Source of the DNA: Candidatus Bathyarchaeota archaeon
GTDB lineage: Archaea > Thermoproteota > CALKCG01 > B24 > DRYS01
Assembly: GCA_018396535.1 (NCBI GenBank)
Contig: JAGTQC010000001.1
Location: 124,001-188,000 of the forward strand
Length of the DNA stretch: 64,000 bases
Direction: 5' to 3'
The first letter of the stretch is position 1. Every line of letters begins with the position of its first letter. Position numbers and translations under genes: made by a program. The notes beneath the pieces are model-generated. The model saw only the letters and a program-made list of their open reading frames with translations. It was not told the DNA's origin and did not search any database. Positions 63,085 through 64,000 of the stretch are shown here, piece by piece.

Positions 63085-63516
63085 ATGCCGATCGAAGTAC
63101 TTGATGAGATCGATAGGAGAATACTAGAGATTTTAAGGGAGAATTCTAGGGTGAGCTTTACAACTATAGCTAACGAGCTTGGTATATCGGAGGCTTCGGT
63201 TAGGAGGAGGGTTAAAGCTCTCATCGATAGTGGTGTAATAAGAAAGTTTACTATAGAGACTGGTATAGAGACTGGTATAGAGGCGTTTGTATTTGTATCG
63301 GTAGATCCATCTAGGCTTACAGGTGAGGTAGCTAGCGAAGCATTAAATCTTAAGGGTGTTAGGGCTGTTTATGAGGTTACTGGGGAGTACGATGCTGTTA
63401 TACTATTACATGTAGATTCTATTCAGGAGTTGAATAAATGTATTGACGAGATCCGTAGAATTGAAAGCGTGAAGAGGACTAATACCGTCATAATATTGCG
63501 AACATTGCAGAAGTAG
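63085..63516 (+). CDS. Lrp/AsnC-family transcription regulator
   Basis: A 143-aa regulator with an N-terminal helix-turn-helix (IDRRILEILRENSRVSFTTI, then ANELGISEASVRRRV) and a C-terminal ligand-binding RAM domain (VYEVTGEYDAVILLHVDS). A four-residue tandem repeat (TGIETGIE near residue 59) comes from a 12-base duplication at 63259-63282. It lies 58 bases before a homocitrate-synthase-like gene, as LysM-type Lrp regulators do, so it may control lysine synthesis. Confidence 0.9.
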   Translation: MPIEVLDEIDRRILEILRENSRVSFTTIANELGISEASVRRRVKALIDSGVIRKFTIETGIETGIEAFVFVSVDPSRLTGEVASEALNLKGVRAVYEVTGEYDAVILLHVDSIQELNKCIDEIRRIESVKRTNTVIILRTLQK

Positions 63517-63574
63517 ATCTGGAGATTCCTACGAAACTTTTTTATCTTTGACGATATCCTTTAGAGGAGGGTGT

Positions 63575-64000
63575 ATGACGGTTATAAGACTTGATGGGAT
63601 ACTCGATTCGACTCTTAGAGAAGGTGAGCAGACGCCTACGGTCTACTTTACACCGGAGGAGAAGTGTAGGATAGCTGAGATGATATACTTAACGCTAGGT
63701 TCTAGATCGGTGTTGGAGATAGGGGCACCTTATAGCCCAGAGTATACAGAGGGTGTTGAAGCTGTGGTGAAGTATTTCGATGAAAGAGGGTATAAAGCTC
63801 TACTCGCTAGCCATTGTAGGACGTTAAGAGGGGATGTGGATATAGCTTGGAAATGTGGAACTAGATGTATAACAGTCTTCATGGCTGCATCTGATAAACA
63901 CCTCCTCTATAAGTTTGATGGGTTAAGCTATGAAGCAGCGTTGAATAGGATAAGGGATGTTATAAGGTATGCTAAGGATATAGTCGGCTTCGATAGGGTT
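63575..64000 (+). CDS. Homocitrate synthase-like protein (partial, cut by window end)
   Basis: The first 142 codons of a DRE-TIM metallolyase (LeuA/homocitrate synthase family). It begins MTVIRLDGILDSTLREGEQT, with the DSTLREGEQTP signature containing the catalytic Arg and metal-binding Asp, and continues with LEIGAPYSPEYTEGVEAVVK and SDKHLLYKFDGLSYEAALNR. The SDxHLxYK pattern favours homocitrate synthase (LysS) of the aminoadipate lysine pathway over isopropylmalate synthase. ATG at 63575 follows a gaggagggtg site. The remainder lies outside the window. Confidence 0.82.
   Translation, partial: MTVIRLDGILDSTLREGEQTPTVYFTPEEKCRIAEMIYLTLGSRSVLEIGAPYSPEYTEGVEAVVKYFDERGYKALLASHCRTLRGDVDIAWKCGTRCITVFMAASDKHLLYKFDGLSYEAALNRIRDVIRYAKDIVGFDRV

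Noticed and set aside
1..64000. CRISPR arrays, insertion sequences and prophage genes
   Set aside because: I saw no regularly spaced direct repeats, no transposase or integrase motifs and no phage structural genes.

Overview
The window reads as part of the chromosome of a thermophilic archaeon of the Thermoproteota (TACK) group. The evidence is a full set of archaeal information genes (L31e, L38e, L39e, L40e, LX/L18Ae, S19e, PDCD5-type DNA-binding protein, aIF6, prefoldin alpha, Elf1, SRP54, FtsY, a TIP49-type ATPase), the archaeal lipid enzyme GGGP synthase, PurP-type purine synthesis, form III RuBisCO and archaeal TATA boxes. A large subunit of DNA polymerase D argues against Sulfolobales, Desulfurococcales and Thermoproteales and points to a PolD-bearing TACK lineage. 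The DNA is A/T-rich while the tRNA stems are strongly G+C-rich, which fits growth at high temperature. Genes are tightly packed, with many 4-nt overlaps and convergent genes that touch or overlap.

Layout. 1-5 kb: form III RuBisCO, an ADP-ribosylglycohydrolase-family protein, a ThuA-like protein and a Gfo/Idh/MocA oxidoreductase, then tRNA-Lys. 5.4-7.7 kb: an FdhD-like protein without the usual cysteine pair, and quinolinate synthase NadA. 7.8-14.1 kb: a trp operon (E-G-D-C-F-B-A) in which trpF is broken and trpG has lost its catalytic cysteine. 14.1-15.6 kb: gene debris, including a multiply frameshifted thioredoxin-reductase pseudogene beside tRNA-Leu. 15.6-19.8 kb: two tandem PurP paralogues, a universal stress protein and an MFS transporter. 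19.8-25.8 kb: an accessory block of membrane and surface proteins (UPF0182-like giant, secreted protein, Yip1-like protein, PqqD-like protein, and an internally duplicated 307-aa protein). This block is the best candidate for an undescribed system.

25.8-42 kb is mostly information processing: tRNA-Val, L40e, L38e, TrmI, the S19e-PDCD5-L39e-L31e-aIF6-LX-PfdA-FtsY operon, Elf1-malate dehydrogenase, nicotinamidase, GGGP synthase, PolD large subunit, an NSUN methyltransferase and a Nip7-like PUA protein. 42-58 kb holds sugar kinases (PfkB, ribokinase, FGGY), nicotinate phosphoribosyltransferase, TIP49, a GDT1-type cation transporter, a tungsten AOR-family enzyme with its ferredoxin, an HTH-phosphoribosyltransferase regulator, a membrane-anchored helix-hairpin-helix protein, an SPL-like radical SAM protein, SRP54 and MtnA. 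58-64 kb holds an EndA-family protein, HisRS, AlaX, a frameshifted surface protein, tRNA-Val, and an Lrp regulator in front of a homocitrate-synthase-like gene cut by the window end.

Connections. NadA, nicotinamidase and nicotinate phosphoribosyltransferase cover de novo and salvage NAD synthesis. RuBisCO III, ribokinase, PfkB and MtnA fit archaeal pentose and nucleoside metabolism. Both SRP GTPases are present. Four loci show loss of expected catalytic residues or reading frame (TrpG, TrpF, FdhD, EndA). Three housekeeping genes (aIF6, FtsY, PolD large subunit) appear to have no ATG, GTG or TTG start in the right place.
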